From: Datnioides undecimradiatus | Lineage: Eukaryota > Chordata > Actinopteri > Lobotiformes > Datnioididae | Assembly (NCBI GenBank): GCA_008933995.1 | Contig: WARS01000036.1 | Span: forward strand, 1,286,001-1,350,000 | Direction: 5' to 3' | Length of the DNA stretch: 64,000 nucleotides | Shown: positions 43,661 to 56,360 of the stretch, one piece after another | How the letters are laid out: the number at the start of each line of letters is the position of its first letter | How positions within the stretch are numbered: position 1 is the first letter of the stretch | Position numbers and translations under genes: made by a program | Notes under the pieces: model-generated | Databases searched by the model: none | The model's input: only the letters and a program-made list of their open reading frames with translations | What the model was told of the DNA's origin: nothing

Positions 43661-46299
43661 TGTATCGAGTGTCTTAATGACCTCTGCTGATTTTAGGTGC
43701 TGATTTATTCTGGCTAAGCAGCTGTAGCTGTTTGGTGAGCTCTAGCAACAGTTGTGTCATTAATTACAAAATCACAGAGGAGGTTTAAGGATAAGGCTTA
43801 AACTCTACAACTCAGTATTTTTCATATTGTCAACAAACCCCATTAAAGACCAAAACCAATAATGACCTGTTCCTTTAATCCAATACTGTCTGTGTAGCCT
43901 GAAGCTATAATGCAGGTCTTAAACAAATGAACGCCCGCTATATTACAGCCAAATAATTTCACACAGCATTGATACGCCTATCACCAGCAGGTAAACTTCT
44001 CTGGATTTCAGAGTTTACATATATACATACACAGTTTTTGAATCAGGTGTCTAGTGTATAATGTCAGCCAGCAATGACTGGTGAAGAGGGGATGACTGTA
44101 GTGTTAACATCAAATGCCAGAAGGGGGACACAAAAGTTCTGCACTGCGGCTTCAAGACTGATAAACCGGATTTTGCTGCTCTCTCTTGAACTGGATGACA
44201 TCATCTTTCATGTATTGCATTTAGACATATACCATCCTGCTTAGTTAAAGCAGGTGCATACAGACTGAACACAGATTCAAGTTTTGGCAATTTGCTTCTA
44301 TTCACTTCAAACAACCAAAACTGCACATAGATCAGCAACATGGCAACATGTGTGCCATGTCTGTGCAGTGTGCCTGTGTTTAGTCACTGATTTCTGTTAA
44401 TGAGCTTTATTTGAAAGCCCATTCCCCAATCTCAAAACTCACCCCCAGCTCTTTTTTTTCCCTCCTCTTTCACCACCTTCAGTAGGAAAAATGGAATAGA
44501 CAAGTTGGAATATATTGTTGTTTTAACATGACATTTGTTGACAGTGAGAAAAAGAACAAAAAAATCATTAGAAGCCTTATCCTTTGATCATAATTTGTAT
44601 TTAGGTTTAGTGTACTACTCCTACGCTGCTCTGCAAGGTTATCTTTTGGTAAATGGAAGCATCAGAATGTATTTTAAGACCAGATAAAACAAACCATTGT
44701 TGCTATATGCTGATCAGATTTTTGACTTGCATATATTTTTTATTTTTGACATTCATAACTTAGATTAACACAAGGGATAGTGCTGTAGTTAACCATGAAC
44801 CATATACACTTCAGAAAAAAAACACTAATTTTTGCAAAATTATAGGAAGACATTTTTGAGCCATCCACGATGGAAAGATGTGGCCAGCCTGAAGAGGCCA
44901 CCAACAATGTCAGTGATTGAGTTTACTTACATTATTGCACCTATCACATGCTTGTATTATTTACTTAACCTAATGAGTAGAAATTACAGATGTAGCTTTG
45001 CTAAAGAGCAAATCAAACTGTCTCTTTTTAGAATGAATTAAATAAAACAGATAAATAAAGGAAGAGTTATTCCCAGAAAGGTTACACTGACGTTTGACAA
45101 TGTGCAGTCAGTCCTAATTGTTGGCCACATCACAAGCACTTCTACATTAACCCTTGATAAATTTCAGTTAAATGTTAGCAATCATTTGTTAGAGAGCAAG
45201 TCATCTTTTTTTACATTACTTAATGGGTTATGGAGGTTATGTGTAGAAAACCCAACAAAACATGACTGAATCTCACAGAGTTCTTTTTTAGGACATTTCT
45301 TTTTAAATCATTGTACTTTGTGTGCAGCTCTGTATGCCCACTAATAGAATCATGCTGTTCTTGTCCCAAAGACTGCTGTGTGTATGTTTGTGAGTGTAGT
45401 TATCTGTTGTGCCTTAATGGAAGTCGTTGTGTTTTTGTCATTTCTCTTAAGTGCCTGTGTGACTGACACTCTCTGCCCTTACTACTCCTCACCTGACTGC
45501 ACTGGAGGTGAGATGCATCATCAGTAGCCATCAGGATACAGGGACCAGCAAAAACACTTTGTGTCCCTCATAGCATGTCAAAAACCTTCGATTTTTTTAA
45601 CATTGCCTGCGTTACCTGAGTTACAATCTCAGTACCAACTTGACACAGGCAAAGCTTGGTGAATAAAAGAGCTTTGAGTGTTGGGTTAATCAAACTGCTT
45701 ATCTCCAGTGAAGCCAAGTATGTGTGCATTTTGTATTGTGATTGCAGTGCTTTACCATCTGTCTCTTGTTGTGGTTCCCTCAAGTCTCTCTGTCTACTGA
45801 CCCTGTGTGCGCTGATCTTTTACTCTCAACCAGCCTTTTCTTGCCTGACCTCTCCCCCTTTTTCAACCCAGCACTTGCACTGGTTTCGCGGTCACCCTGG
45901 CCAACTCTAGAAGTAATGATTGAACAATGATGTTGTTCACATACTAACACATCTCTGAAAGAGTTTATGTTTCCGACTTAAGTGCACAACCACAGCCAGC
46001 ACACCCTGTCCACCCCAGTACTAGTACTAGTACAGTACTAGCAGCATCAGCAAATAAAATGCTTGGTTAGACATTATCTGATCCTTCATTGTTTTCTGGA
46101 GACCTTTGACTGTTAATTTATCCCTCCTGTCCTTCTGTGTATTGGAGCCTCATTTTATTATTCCTGTGAGCAATTATTTGATGTCTTGATTCCTCAAACA
46201 AAGCTGGTGATATTTAAAAGAAAAATGTGAAATAAATCTTTTACTCGTCTTAAACTGTTCTGTGTGGGGTGCAGCTACATGTAATATGTTCACTTAAAG

Positions 46300-46390
46300 C
46301 AGTGGTTCCAATCCAGGGGTACTTGTACCTCAGGTGCCACTGCTGCAGTCGCCATGGGGTATGTGAAAAGATTGTGGAACTTAACAAGCT
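46300..46390 (+). mobile_element. hAT-like transposon end
   Basis: Begins CAGTGGTTCC-AATCCAGGGGTACTTGTACC, resembling the terminal sequence of vertebrate hAT (Charlie-like) elements, followed by the usual CTGCTGCAGTnGCCATGGGGTATGTGAAAAGA block. I could not find the opposite end, so the length is unknown. Confidence 0.5.
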
Positions 46391-48035
46391 TATAATAAAA
46401 AATATGATAAGATGTAATATATATATACATATATATATTTGCATTTGGAGGAAAATAAATGCAGAACTACAATTACAAATGGTTGTGAGGCTGCTTTTAA
46501 GTATATATATTGACAATAGGACCAGTAACCTTATACACACTGCTCACAAAACACCTTCCACCAACATGAGTCATTTGCAGTCCCTCAGTACCACTTGCTC
46601 TGATTACATGTTAGTACATAAGTACATAAAACTATTAACCACTCAGTAAAGCTTACAAAGAAAATGAAAAGTAATGGATAAAAATGAATTCCAGGGACAC
46701 TATGTCTTGGCAAAACACTGCCATATCCACCATCAACTTCAAGTGTATATAATAGATTTTGGTGACAGATGGGGATACTGAAATGGATCTGGTCTAATAA
46801 GACTGATTCACATTCAGAAGATTCAGAACTATGCCACTGTGTGTGTGATACTCTAATTAGGAAACCAAACCATAAAGATTCCAAAAATGTCCAAAAAAGC
46901 TTTTATTTTTAACAACACTGGTAAAGAAATTGTAATAATTGGCAAGAGAGCCGGTTCATTTAAGGCATCTGGAAACCCATATCATGTTTTCAGCATGATG
47001 GTAGCGATGCACTTGGCAGTGTTAATTTATTTGTTTGAGGATGGTGTGCATAGAAAGTGTTTGTCGCTTGTGAGATTTCATTTATTCAAAGATGTGAAAC
47101 CATGTTAGCAGCTCATTGAGGCCATGCTTGGACACAGCATGCTTTAAGCAGTGGCAATGCAAACATAATGTTGTCTAGCAGACATAATGTTTACCGCAAT
47201 CTTCATCTTAGTTTAAGAGAGCAGAAGAAAGGCATGCCAGTTTAAAGTGTAAATATCAGTAAACATATAAAACCTGTGGTTATCCCAAAACCAATTTACC
47301 CAGATAGTCTGCTCTCTGATTCAAAAATCAGAATCTTTACCTCCCAATCCATCAGACTGTGGATTGGATTCAGATAGCAGTGCTGGGGGGCTCAGGGAAT
47401 TGCAACATGATGACATGAGATTTTGGCCTAGGCCACCGTGCAGTGGAATCATCTGCAATCTACCATTAAATGTTCCCACTCCCAGACTCGGTGTTAGATT
47501 GTTTACTTGTCTGCAGTTGTCGGTGGTGCACAAAATCCCTCACCTGGGTGCTCAGGTTAATTGCAGCAATGCATTTCACTAAAAATAACAATTTCTGATA
47601 GAAAACAGTTTCTTTTGGTGTAAAATCTATGAATGAAGCCGAGGGGTTTCCCATGGATCAAAATAACATTAATACACAAGTGTTTTATTTCAGTGTGCAT
47701 TCCAGATACAGAGAAATATGATGCACAATAACTCTCTACAACAATCAACACTTAATTTTGTGTAACCATCTGTACCTTGAAAATCAAGCTGATAGCAATA
47801 GCAAGATGACGGGGATGAAGGGGTTCAAAGAGAGGTGAACAAATGGTGTGCATCGACCTGAACAGACAAACTGAATTAAACCAATCTTAAAGCTTTGTGC
47901 TGATGTCAGAGTAAACACTCTTTCGAATGTAAAATGTAAGTACCTCTAAAGCTACAGTAAATATTGCCGATTTGTTGTTTAATGAAGCTTGATCCACCTG
48001 CTCAATATGAATTTTCACAACAAAAACAACACAAA

Positions 48036-48639
48036 TGTCAGGATCCCAGTGTTTTTCCCTTGATTCCCCCTTTCCCTCCTCCCCTTTTGTGGGCGTGTAT
48101 TTCTTTGTCTGTTTCCCTGTGTTTTTTTGTGTTTGAGGTTGGCCTGTGCTGGGCGGAGCTGGAGCTGCTTCATTCTGCACACCTGCAATCAATCCACTGA
48201 TCAGCCATCTACAGACTCACCTGCTTAAAAACCCAGTTCAGCTCTCCAGTCTTTACCAGATTGTCTGCGAACCTCAGCAACTTCTGGTACCCTGTTTCTA
48301 GCTCCTGTCTTATTTTTTTGATCTCTGCAAGCTCTGCATAGCCTAGCCAATCTTCTGTTACCAGCTCCAGCTCCAGCTCCGCGAACTAATTGTCTTCCCA
48401 TTCCCAGATCCACTCCACTCAGAAATCTAGAACCCCTGTTCCGGCCTGGCCTGCCCCCAACCCGGAGACTTCCTCTCACCCTCTGATCCCCTGGACTTCT
48501 GCCTACCCATGCCAAACTCCCTGCCTCACTGAAGTTTTTTCATTTACTAATAAACCAGGTCATTATCTTTATTTTACTGACTGTTTCTGTGTGTCTGTCT
48601 GCATCTTGGGGTCCTCCACAAAATTCACTCTTTATAACA
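48036..48639 (+). mobile_element. Solo LTR, gypsy-type, with target-site duplication
   Basis: 604 bp starting TGTCAGGATCCC and ending TATAACA (TGT...ACA termini). It is flanked by a perfect 5-bp duplication ACAAA (48031-48035 and 48640-48644). Internal landmarks in order: a CACCTG block, TTAAAAACCC as TATA-like element near 48225, AATAAA near 48549, and a late GCATCTTGGGGTCC motif, matching LTR organisation. No internal retroviral-type genes flank it, so it is the product of LTR-LTR recombination. Confidence 0.75.
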
Positions 48640-48644
48640 ACAAA

Positions 48645-51600
48645 GGTTGCTTTTAAGTTGTTGACTTATGACAGATCTGTATAGCTTTAATAAATGCTTT
48701 ATCAAACATTAAAAAGTGTCAAGTTACAACCTAAAAACCCTTAACAAGGCTTTTTTATTCTCACTGACCAGTCACTCTCATCATCTTATAAGAACTGTAC
48801 TCTACCATCAGTCTATCACAGATAATACAGTTATCATTCCCTCTTATCCTACCATTTTTTCGACAGCAAGTCCTCTGTGAGTCACTGGGCCAGGATAGAG
48901 CTATCCGAGCCAGCACTGAGCTGAAGGTGTTTAGTGCTCCCCCAACCTCACTGTGCTATTGGCTTTCTGGCTTATTGTTCTGGGCTGGTGGGACCTCTGC
49001 AATATTTATTGTGAGATTCTGAACAGATTACAGCATCTTCTCTTGTTAGATTTTGATCAAATGTGGACAAAATAAGATCAGATTGGCTGAGATGTCTTCA
49101 TGTACAGATACTAACCATAAAATCATAATATTCAGGCTGTTTCTGAGAGTTGCTTTCTATATGTTTCTGAGCTTACTTACATGAATATTTTGACATTTTA
49201 GGAACAATGTTTCTTTGTTTATCTTGCTGAGAGTTAGGCAATAAGATCAATAACTTGCCTTTGAAAGAACCACACTATTGTAGCTGTTTCCTGATGTTTT
49301 GAGTCTGTATGCTATAACTAGCTATAACTTGCTCCATACTATACAGGTATGAGAGGTATAAATCTTTTCAGCTAATGCTATTCTTTAAAAGGTTAAAAGG
49401 GCATATCATAGTGAATATGTCAAACTTAAATCTTGAGAAAATGCTCACTTTCCATGATATCCAGTATAAAGTACTCTATTGGTTATTTTTAGTCTGAGGT
49501 TCCATAAAGATCTTAGCGCTGGATCGTTAGCCTCTGAATGGCTTCTTTGAGACATTAACTGAGCAGTGAGGAGGATTTCATATTCATCATCAGGCCTAAG
49601 GATCAACAACACTCACTCGGCCAAAGCACATAGACAAAAGACAGTGGATGCAGCAAGAAACATTAGATAGAGCTAAGATCCTAGAGAAAAGAGGGCAAGG
49701 AGGTGATGGCAGAGGAACATTAAGAGAAAGTGGAGAGAAAGGTGAGGGGGAACATGTGAACAGAAGAGGTGAAATTTGGCAGTTTGCTCAGCTACTCTAA
49801 TAGTGTGAAGTGTTTTCTGTCTGTCCTGATCCTTGGCTTTTACTTGTCGAGAGTCTAGCGGGGCACCCAAGGGGAGAGACTTTTAGACTTTGAAGTGAAA
49901 GTAAATGAGCCAGAACCTTCTTTTCATGACAGGTTCTGGCAAGTGAAAATACAACAAGCGGGTCTCCTTGTCCCCCAAGAGGACATCCAAGATCTAGGCA
50001 GAAATGACCCACCTGTGAGAGAGAAGACTTTATCTGGTTGATAGGAAATCAAATCAAACAAGCTAAAAGAGTTTTAATTTCAGCCTTGGCAGTGTGTCAC
50101 TCTCCCTGGCCCTGCAGGCCTATCCATCACAGCACTAAAATAATAAATAATGGGGCAAGTAGCGTATCCACACAGGAGTGGGAACGAAGGGGGAGAGTCA
50201 AGGGAGTCTTAATCCCTCAAGTCAAGCCCTGGAGCCCAAAATAGTCTGCAGTCTCAAAATAGTCTTTTTCTCCCACATCTCATTTTCTCTCCCTGTATAA
50301 TAAAGGCACTCCTCTCATGTCTCCAGCCTGTGTAGGTAAATGGCCCATTACAGCTAAAGCAGAGAAATAAATACCCAAATGTAGCACTTAAGCCACTACT
50401 GTCATATCCCCAGCTGGTTAAAATTTGTATGCAGAATGCCTGAGAGAGTGGAAATAGCTTACCACAACTCATTCTGAATTAGTCTTCACAAATGGTAACA
50501 TAGTTTAATCATATTGGAGAGCTAACTGTGTGGAGGGTTATTTAATTATTCTGCCTCACTTGATGACCCAGCATGAGAGGGAAGTTCTGCATGTGAAGTT
50601 GGTGTTATATGGGTACACATACAAATGAATCATAGTGCAAAAATAATAACAGTATGATTTCAGAAAATCATATTCCTGCTCACCTGCTAGTCTCTAATGT
50701 AAGCAGAATATCAACAAGAAAAAAGAAGGGAGACAGTGTCATTGCATGGAGCAATATTTTTCTTTTGGGGATTAAATTTTAAAAGTTCTTTGGGTGGAAT
50801 TTGTAACCACTAACAGGAATTATTGTATTTATTGTATTTTTCCCCATATGCAAACTATCCAAAAGATTGCTTGGTTTGGCAGGATGTTGCTCTAAATTCA
50901 ATTAATTAAAGAGAGGGAGTAGAAGGAAGCTAAAAAGAGCCATCACCAGTCTTAAATGTTGCATATGTCTTTCATTAATATAGGGTACAGTTACCAGGAA
51001 CAATTACCAGGAACTACATGAACATCCACAAAACCATATCAGGTGCTGCCTGACAATGATTTGTTGCTTTTAGTCTAAGTTGACAGGGGAATAAATGAGC
51101 TGTGTACCAAATCTGCACTAATTGTGTACGAATGTGTATACATGTTCTACATACTCATCATCATAGTATACTCTTTTAGCAGTCAGTATCAAAAAATGAA
51201 GTTCTTTACCATTTTATAACAGGATATTAGTCAATATGTTTCATTTCAGATGTCCATTAAACTGGGTCGCACTGGTCAAGATGCAATCTTCTGCTGGAAT
51301 TCTTCTTTTTTTAGTCCTGTTTCATTTTGTTTTGATACTTTCTTTGATATGTATTTGCCATTAAAATGACCTTTAAACCAAATGGGATGATGCAGTTTTG
51401 TTTGTTGTACAATTTCTATGACAATCAAATGGAGATATATAGCAGCAGGTAACTTAGAATGATTGGAAATGTTTTAAAAAGTGGATAAAAGAACAGGGAC
51501 ATTTGGTGTTACTGAAGAACCCTTCTTAAAAGAAAGCTCTATTTCAGGATATACTTGATGGTAAAATATGATGGGGAAATATCTGTTCTAAATATTGATA

Positions 51601-54600
51601 TTATTTATAATAAGATGGTCTTATTTAGTCTTATTTTCTTTTACCTGCCCCTTTACAAAGACAGTGACATGGAGAGTTCAATTCACATTAACACAGTTTC
51701 CATAGAGTGTGGAAATAAGACTAACTGGAAGGCTTTACACTTAACTATAGAGCCTCTGACTGGTGTGCACATTTAAACAGAAGGATCGCAAAGCCATTAA
51801 TTACATTAACTGACAATACATTACATTAATTAACATTAATTGACAAGAAGTTACAGGATTAATGAGGTGAATTCTATAGCCACGCTTAAGTCAGCACCTA
51901 TAGCAAAGATCAACCACTGCAGCCTTCAAAGGAGTGTATACGCTTTCGAGTGAAAGGATGCAAGTGAGATGCAGAGTTTATAGGGCCTCTGTCTTAGATA
52001 CTGTCCCAGATACAGCTAATGCAAAGGAGACAGCCTCAGGAATTGTTATCCTTCTCCTCCCTATTCATGGATGGAAGCTTCAATTCCATCGCCCAGACAT
52101 GACCCCATTCACATGCTCCACTGGCCACTTGCATTGTGGGCAGCATGACTGATAGCTGGGCTATGGAGCCTGCTTAGAGGCAGAGCTCACCTCTATCTCT
52201 AGATAGACCTTAAGAGTAAAAGAAGGTGGGTAGTCATAGAAGAAAACATCTGAGACACTTGAGAGTGGTTAATAGTAAACATAAAGTGTTAGGAGTGCAG
52301 CCCTCCAATGAAAAAGAGCAAATACACCTGTCAGCACACAAAAATAACTACTGCCTTATGGTCGATGTTGCTAAATGCCAGTTGTTTCAAAGCAATAAAC
52401 ATCGTGATTTATACCTCTGTGTATTGTAAGCCACATCTCACACTGTATTTTATAAATAAATAGAAATATTATATACCTGTCTGGGAGGAATTTGGCTACT
52501 TCGGCACCCTTTTTTAATTCTGCAGTGTTCTCCATCTGTCCCTTTTAGCTTTTTAGCAGCTTTGAGCATCCTTATAAAAGCCAGCACTCTTCTCATTGTT
52601 CTTTCTCTCTCTGTCCCTCCCTCGAAGCCTTTCTGTCCCTCACTCCACATCTTGAGGCTGTGGTCCAGTGTGACATTTTCCTGCCTTAAAATCAAAGCAC
52701 ATACACACAGAAATACAAGCACACACACATTCCTTTTTTATATTTGACCAGCCAACTTCTAATTTCAATGCTTATTATAATCCTTCCCTGATCTGCCTAC
52801 CATCCTGCCCCTGCACTGTCTACCTAATGTTGCCCTCCCTGTCTTTGTGCTGCCCCCTAGCCGCCTGTCAAAAGTCTCTGACCCTGAGTTCTCCAGTCCT
52901 AAAGTTCTGCTCAGGATGCCCCAGCTTTCCCAGTTTATCCAAATAGGGGTATTTGTACACAGTCAAATACCTGCATTCTATATCTTAAGATTACAGTATT
53001 TTTAAATGTTTTTCAGCAAGATTGAGTGTTCATGCCTTCATGTCTCCTTGTTACTAAGTTATTAAAAAAACATCCCCAAAATTTCCTTTGTTGGTGCCAT
53101 CACAGGAGCCTGCTTTTCTAGGTTTCTAGCAGAGATGGTGTTCATCTTTTCATTCAGCTGCACTGAACCACGAGTTAATACTTGTAACCATTTTATGATG
53201 ACATTTAAGTATAGCTAAGCATGAAATGTATGAAATTATTTAGCATGGTAAACAATACTTAACTGACACAGTCAGTCTTTAATGTAGTTTATTGTTTGTT
53301 AAAGTTGTTAAATCTGCTGCATATGCTTTTTTCTCCCTGTCCTTGATTAAAACTGTTAAACCTTCTGCATTTGCACTCTGTATGCACAGATCAAATTACT
53401 ACACAGTCTGCTGGGAAATTGCTGAGGTTTTGCGATTAAAAGCTACAGAAATTACATTGAATGGACATTGAAACCAAAACTTGTAGAAATACAGCTGAAA
53501 GGAGAGAAAGCCTGCTCTCTCTGAATAAACGCTTATTCAATGACCTTTCACAGATTTGTTTTATTTGTTCATAGACAAACCTATGAAATTTAAAAAGCAA
53601 TCTATTGAAATTTGTCTAAAATGGGTTGTCCAGCATTAGAAAATACTGCATCTCACAGTATCCAATCCAGCTCTAACTGTACAACATGTGTGTATTCATT
53701 GCATACTTTGTGTCAGCCAACATTAATTGCAGAAGTTGTTGCCGCTGTTCAGCTCTATATAACCCTGTCTCTCCCCCGCCCCCCACTTCTCTATTTCTCT
53801 CTTTCTTTCTCTTTCTCTACTCACTCTCCTCTTTCATTCACATTGCTTTTTTAACCCCCTCTGTCTCTATTTTCATTTTGCTTCTTTATCTGACACCCTT
53901 ATGCTTTCTCTCAGTGCCAGCTCAGATCTGACATTTGATTTCATCCTGCAAGCAGCAGGACATGTAGATTCAGACAGAGGGAGCAACATGGTGAACAGTG
54001 AGAAGAGAAAGAAAAGCAAAATTGTGCTGCTGCTAAAAAAAAGGCTTCACTGACAAGGAGGTGAAGACAAATGTGATAGCTCTTAATGAATAGATGATTA
54101 GAAATTGAAGGAATATATAATATAAATGGAGCTTAAGATATGAGAGTGCAAAAACAGAGCACAAAAGAGCGACTGTGGAAGGAAGAGATAAATATTGGGA
54201 GGGGCACCGAAGGGAAGGAGAGTTTCCATAGTAACCTGTAGTTGCATTACAGCTGAGGTAGATGGAGAAAAAAAGGTGGAGGGGGTACAGAGTGAGAGAT
54301 TTGTGTCATGGTTTAGTCGCTGCTCTCTCTCCTTATCTGCATTAGGCCCTGTCAATCCCAGACACACTTCTCTGTCCATGAACAAGAAAAGACATAAAGT
54401 CACAAAGAGACTCACTGTGGTATGTAAACACTTTAATGATGATAAAATACAAAGTAAGAAATGTTACTCAAGTGAGAGTGAAATAAACTGTTCTACCAGA
54501 TCTCTCTAGCCTCTGCCTCATCGCTGCTTGAGGTCAGATGCTCAACTCTACATTAGCTGATGCTGGCGTATCACACCCATATGACATCCAAATCTCTGAA

Positions 54601-54638
54601 CAAGTCCTCTGATGATGTGTTGCCTATAGAGGCTCTGG

Positions 54639-54640
<2 letters not shown>
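48645..54640. other. Intergenic DNA without recognised features
   Basis: Six kilobases of AT-rich sequence. No exon with splice context, no domain, and no repeat family I recognise. Short pyrimidine-rich patches at 52600-52630 and 53770-53870 account for the longer shadow frames. Confidence 0.6.

Positions 54641-54671
<31 letters not shown>
54641..54671. repeat. (AC)n microsatellite
   Basis: About 15 AC units. Confidence 0.95.
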
Positions 54672-54674
<3 letters not shown>

Positions 54675-54860
54675 ATATACTCTAATGTCTCCCATTTCTA
54701 CTTCTTAAATGCAGGGATGCAGGGCCAGCTGTGGGTAGGTGAAGACAAAAAAGGTGAAGAGAAGTTGAACTGCTTAGTCCAGTAAATTCAGGCGTTTTTG
54801 ACTGAATGTCTGTCAGATTCTTACAAACTATGAAAGAAATTGTCTAAACACAAGCGCAAA

Positions 54861-55016
54861 TCAATTCAGGTAATCACACAGGCCATCATAAACCAGATTG
54901 TGGAAAACTGATGGAACATTGGTTAGACCAAACCCCATGACCAAATACTCAAAGTGACCCAGCAGACTGCTGGAAGGAGTCTTCCACTCATCCACCTCTC
55001 TGATCTGGACTTGGTG
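54861..55016 (-). pseudogene. Ty3/gypsy-type retrotransposon reverse-transcriptase fragment
   Basis: A 51-codon open stretch on the minus strand shows the reverse-transcriptase core REVDEWKTP...[14 protein letters not shown], then a VPSVFHNLV segment. Family members read FEYLVMPFGLTNAPAVFQ, so P of MPFG and the A of NAP are changed. The adjoining active-site YLDDIL segment is absent because a stop follows shortly. It is a short dead relic; the rest of the element is not recognisable. Confidence 0.8.
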
Positions 55017-55682
55017 TTATGGGTGTTCTGACTTGGTGAAGATTATAGCTCAAAAGCAGAGGTTCAAAAACGAGGTGATTAGAGGCAAGGAATGTTTGTT
55101 CTCCACTGTATTATTATTCAGGCCTTGTTAACCAACACAAGGATGGTAAGTCAGGAGTGACACAAGAACAAAAAAGATGAGGAGTGACTGATAACTATTC
55201 TGGGATGTAGTCCTCCACAGCCAATCTCTAGAGTTCAGAAGGGTTGTACTGATGGTACCAGGTGTAGCCTCAATGCTGCAGTCAATCAGGCAGTGAGGAG
55301 GCTAACACAGAGCTTTTTTCCTGTTGAAAGCCTCCTCTATAACCTGATACACAGGGTGTATAGGGAATAGAAGACGAACATAACGAACGTAAACGACCCA
55401 CTCAACCTCTGAGCCATAGCAGCTTTAACCAGTGTAATCCCAGAGCAACAGAAGGGGTCATGTGGGTCAGAGAAACAAAAAGAGCTGTACAGTACTCATG
55501 ATGGCTGCCAGAGAGAATGAAGAAAAGAGTTTCCACTTTACAAGCCAGGAATTTAAAGCAGCAGTGTTTTCAGAGTCATGATGTCTTTAGATTATTCCTT
55601 ATTTTCATTTATAATGATGATAAGATGATATTTAATTTAATTATATTCTTAAGGTGAATTCTTTTATACATTGGCAAATTAC
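55017..55682. other. Unassigned intergenic stretch beside the gypsy relic
   Basis: May include further decayed parts of the same retrotransposon, but no motif is readable. Confidence 0.4.
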
Positions 55683-56360
55683 CAGCTGCCAGGTTGGGTT
55701 CGGGAGGCAGAGACACTCTCTATTTTTAAAGTTAAGCTTAAAGCCTTCCTGTCTGACAAAGCTTACAGCGAACTCTAGTCATAGTTTTAGTTATTATTAT
55801 AACTAAACCCATAGTTAATTACAATTACTCCTATAGATATTGTTATTGAATAATGCCCATAGCAGGACTAGCTGAGGTAATCTCTAAACAATCCTTCAGT
55901 TATGCTGCTGGAGGATGTTCCATGATCGTCTCCACAATTCTCCTCTTCTCTATCTCTCTCTCATCAGACCCATTCTCTCATCTGTAAACCATTTTTACAT
56001 GTCATTAGCTTTGTGTACTCTCACTCCCATAGTCTTGTGCTCTCTATACCATTCTACAGGTATTATAATAACTATTATTATTATCATTGTTGTTGTAATT
56101 ATACTGATAGTAGTAGTAGCCATAGTAAGGATTCTGTTGTTTTACCAAACCTGCCATTACTGTCAGTTGTAGGATGTAGGATTGTTTGTCTGCAGCTATG
56201 CCATGTCCAGAGTTCCCAGGCAAATCCATGAAAGCAGTTGATCATAGGGATCAAAGCCTCTGAACCAGTCTGGTGATTGTTTCAGGGCTAAATCCTGGCC
56301 GTTTTGTTGTTAGCAAAGAAAAGTCAATGTTGAGTCGGTGATGAATACTTCATGTTCTGG
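55683..56360 (+). mobile_element. 5'-truncated L2-type LINE, 3' end only
   Basis: Codons at 55683-55778 read QLPGWVREAETLSIFKVKLK, then AFLSDKAYSEL and stop. This is nearly the same as the C terminus of the 540-codon LINE frame at 60.9 kb ([19 protein letters not shown]). A 3'UTR-like stretch follows, ending in no clear tail; the right limit is approximate. The copy is on the opposite strand to the larger LINE and only its last 31 codons remain. Confidence 0.75.

Larger units (their letters stand above)
43048..48030. other. mao 3'UTR and downstream intergenic DNA
   Basis: The mao 3'UTR begins here. Candidate polyadenylation signals are ATTAAA at 43427 and 43842, and AATAAA at 45041 and 45054; none can be preferred from sequence alone. 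Otherwise it contains a GT microsatellite, an hAT-like fragment near 46300 and no recognisable gene. Confidence 0.6.

Noticed and set aside
46017-46039. AGTACTAGTACTAGTAC palindromic run
   Set aside because: A short tandem CTAGTA repeat explains the symmetry; no further structure around it.
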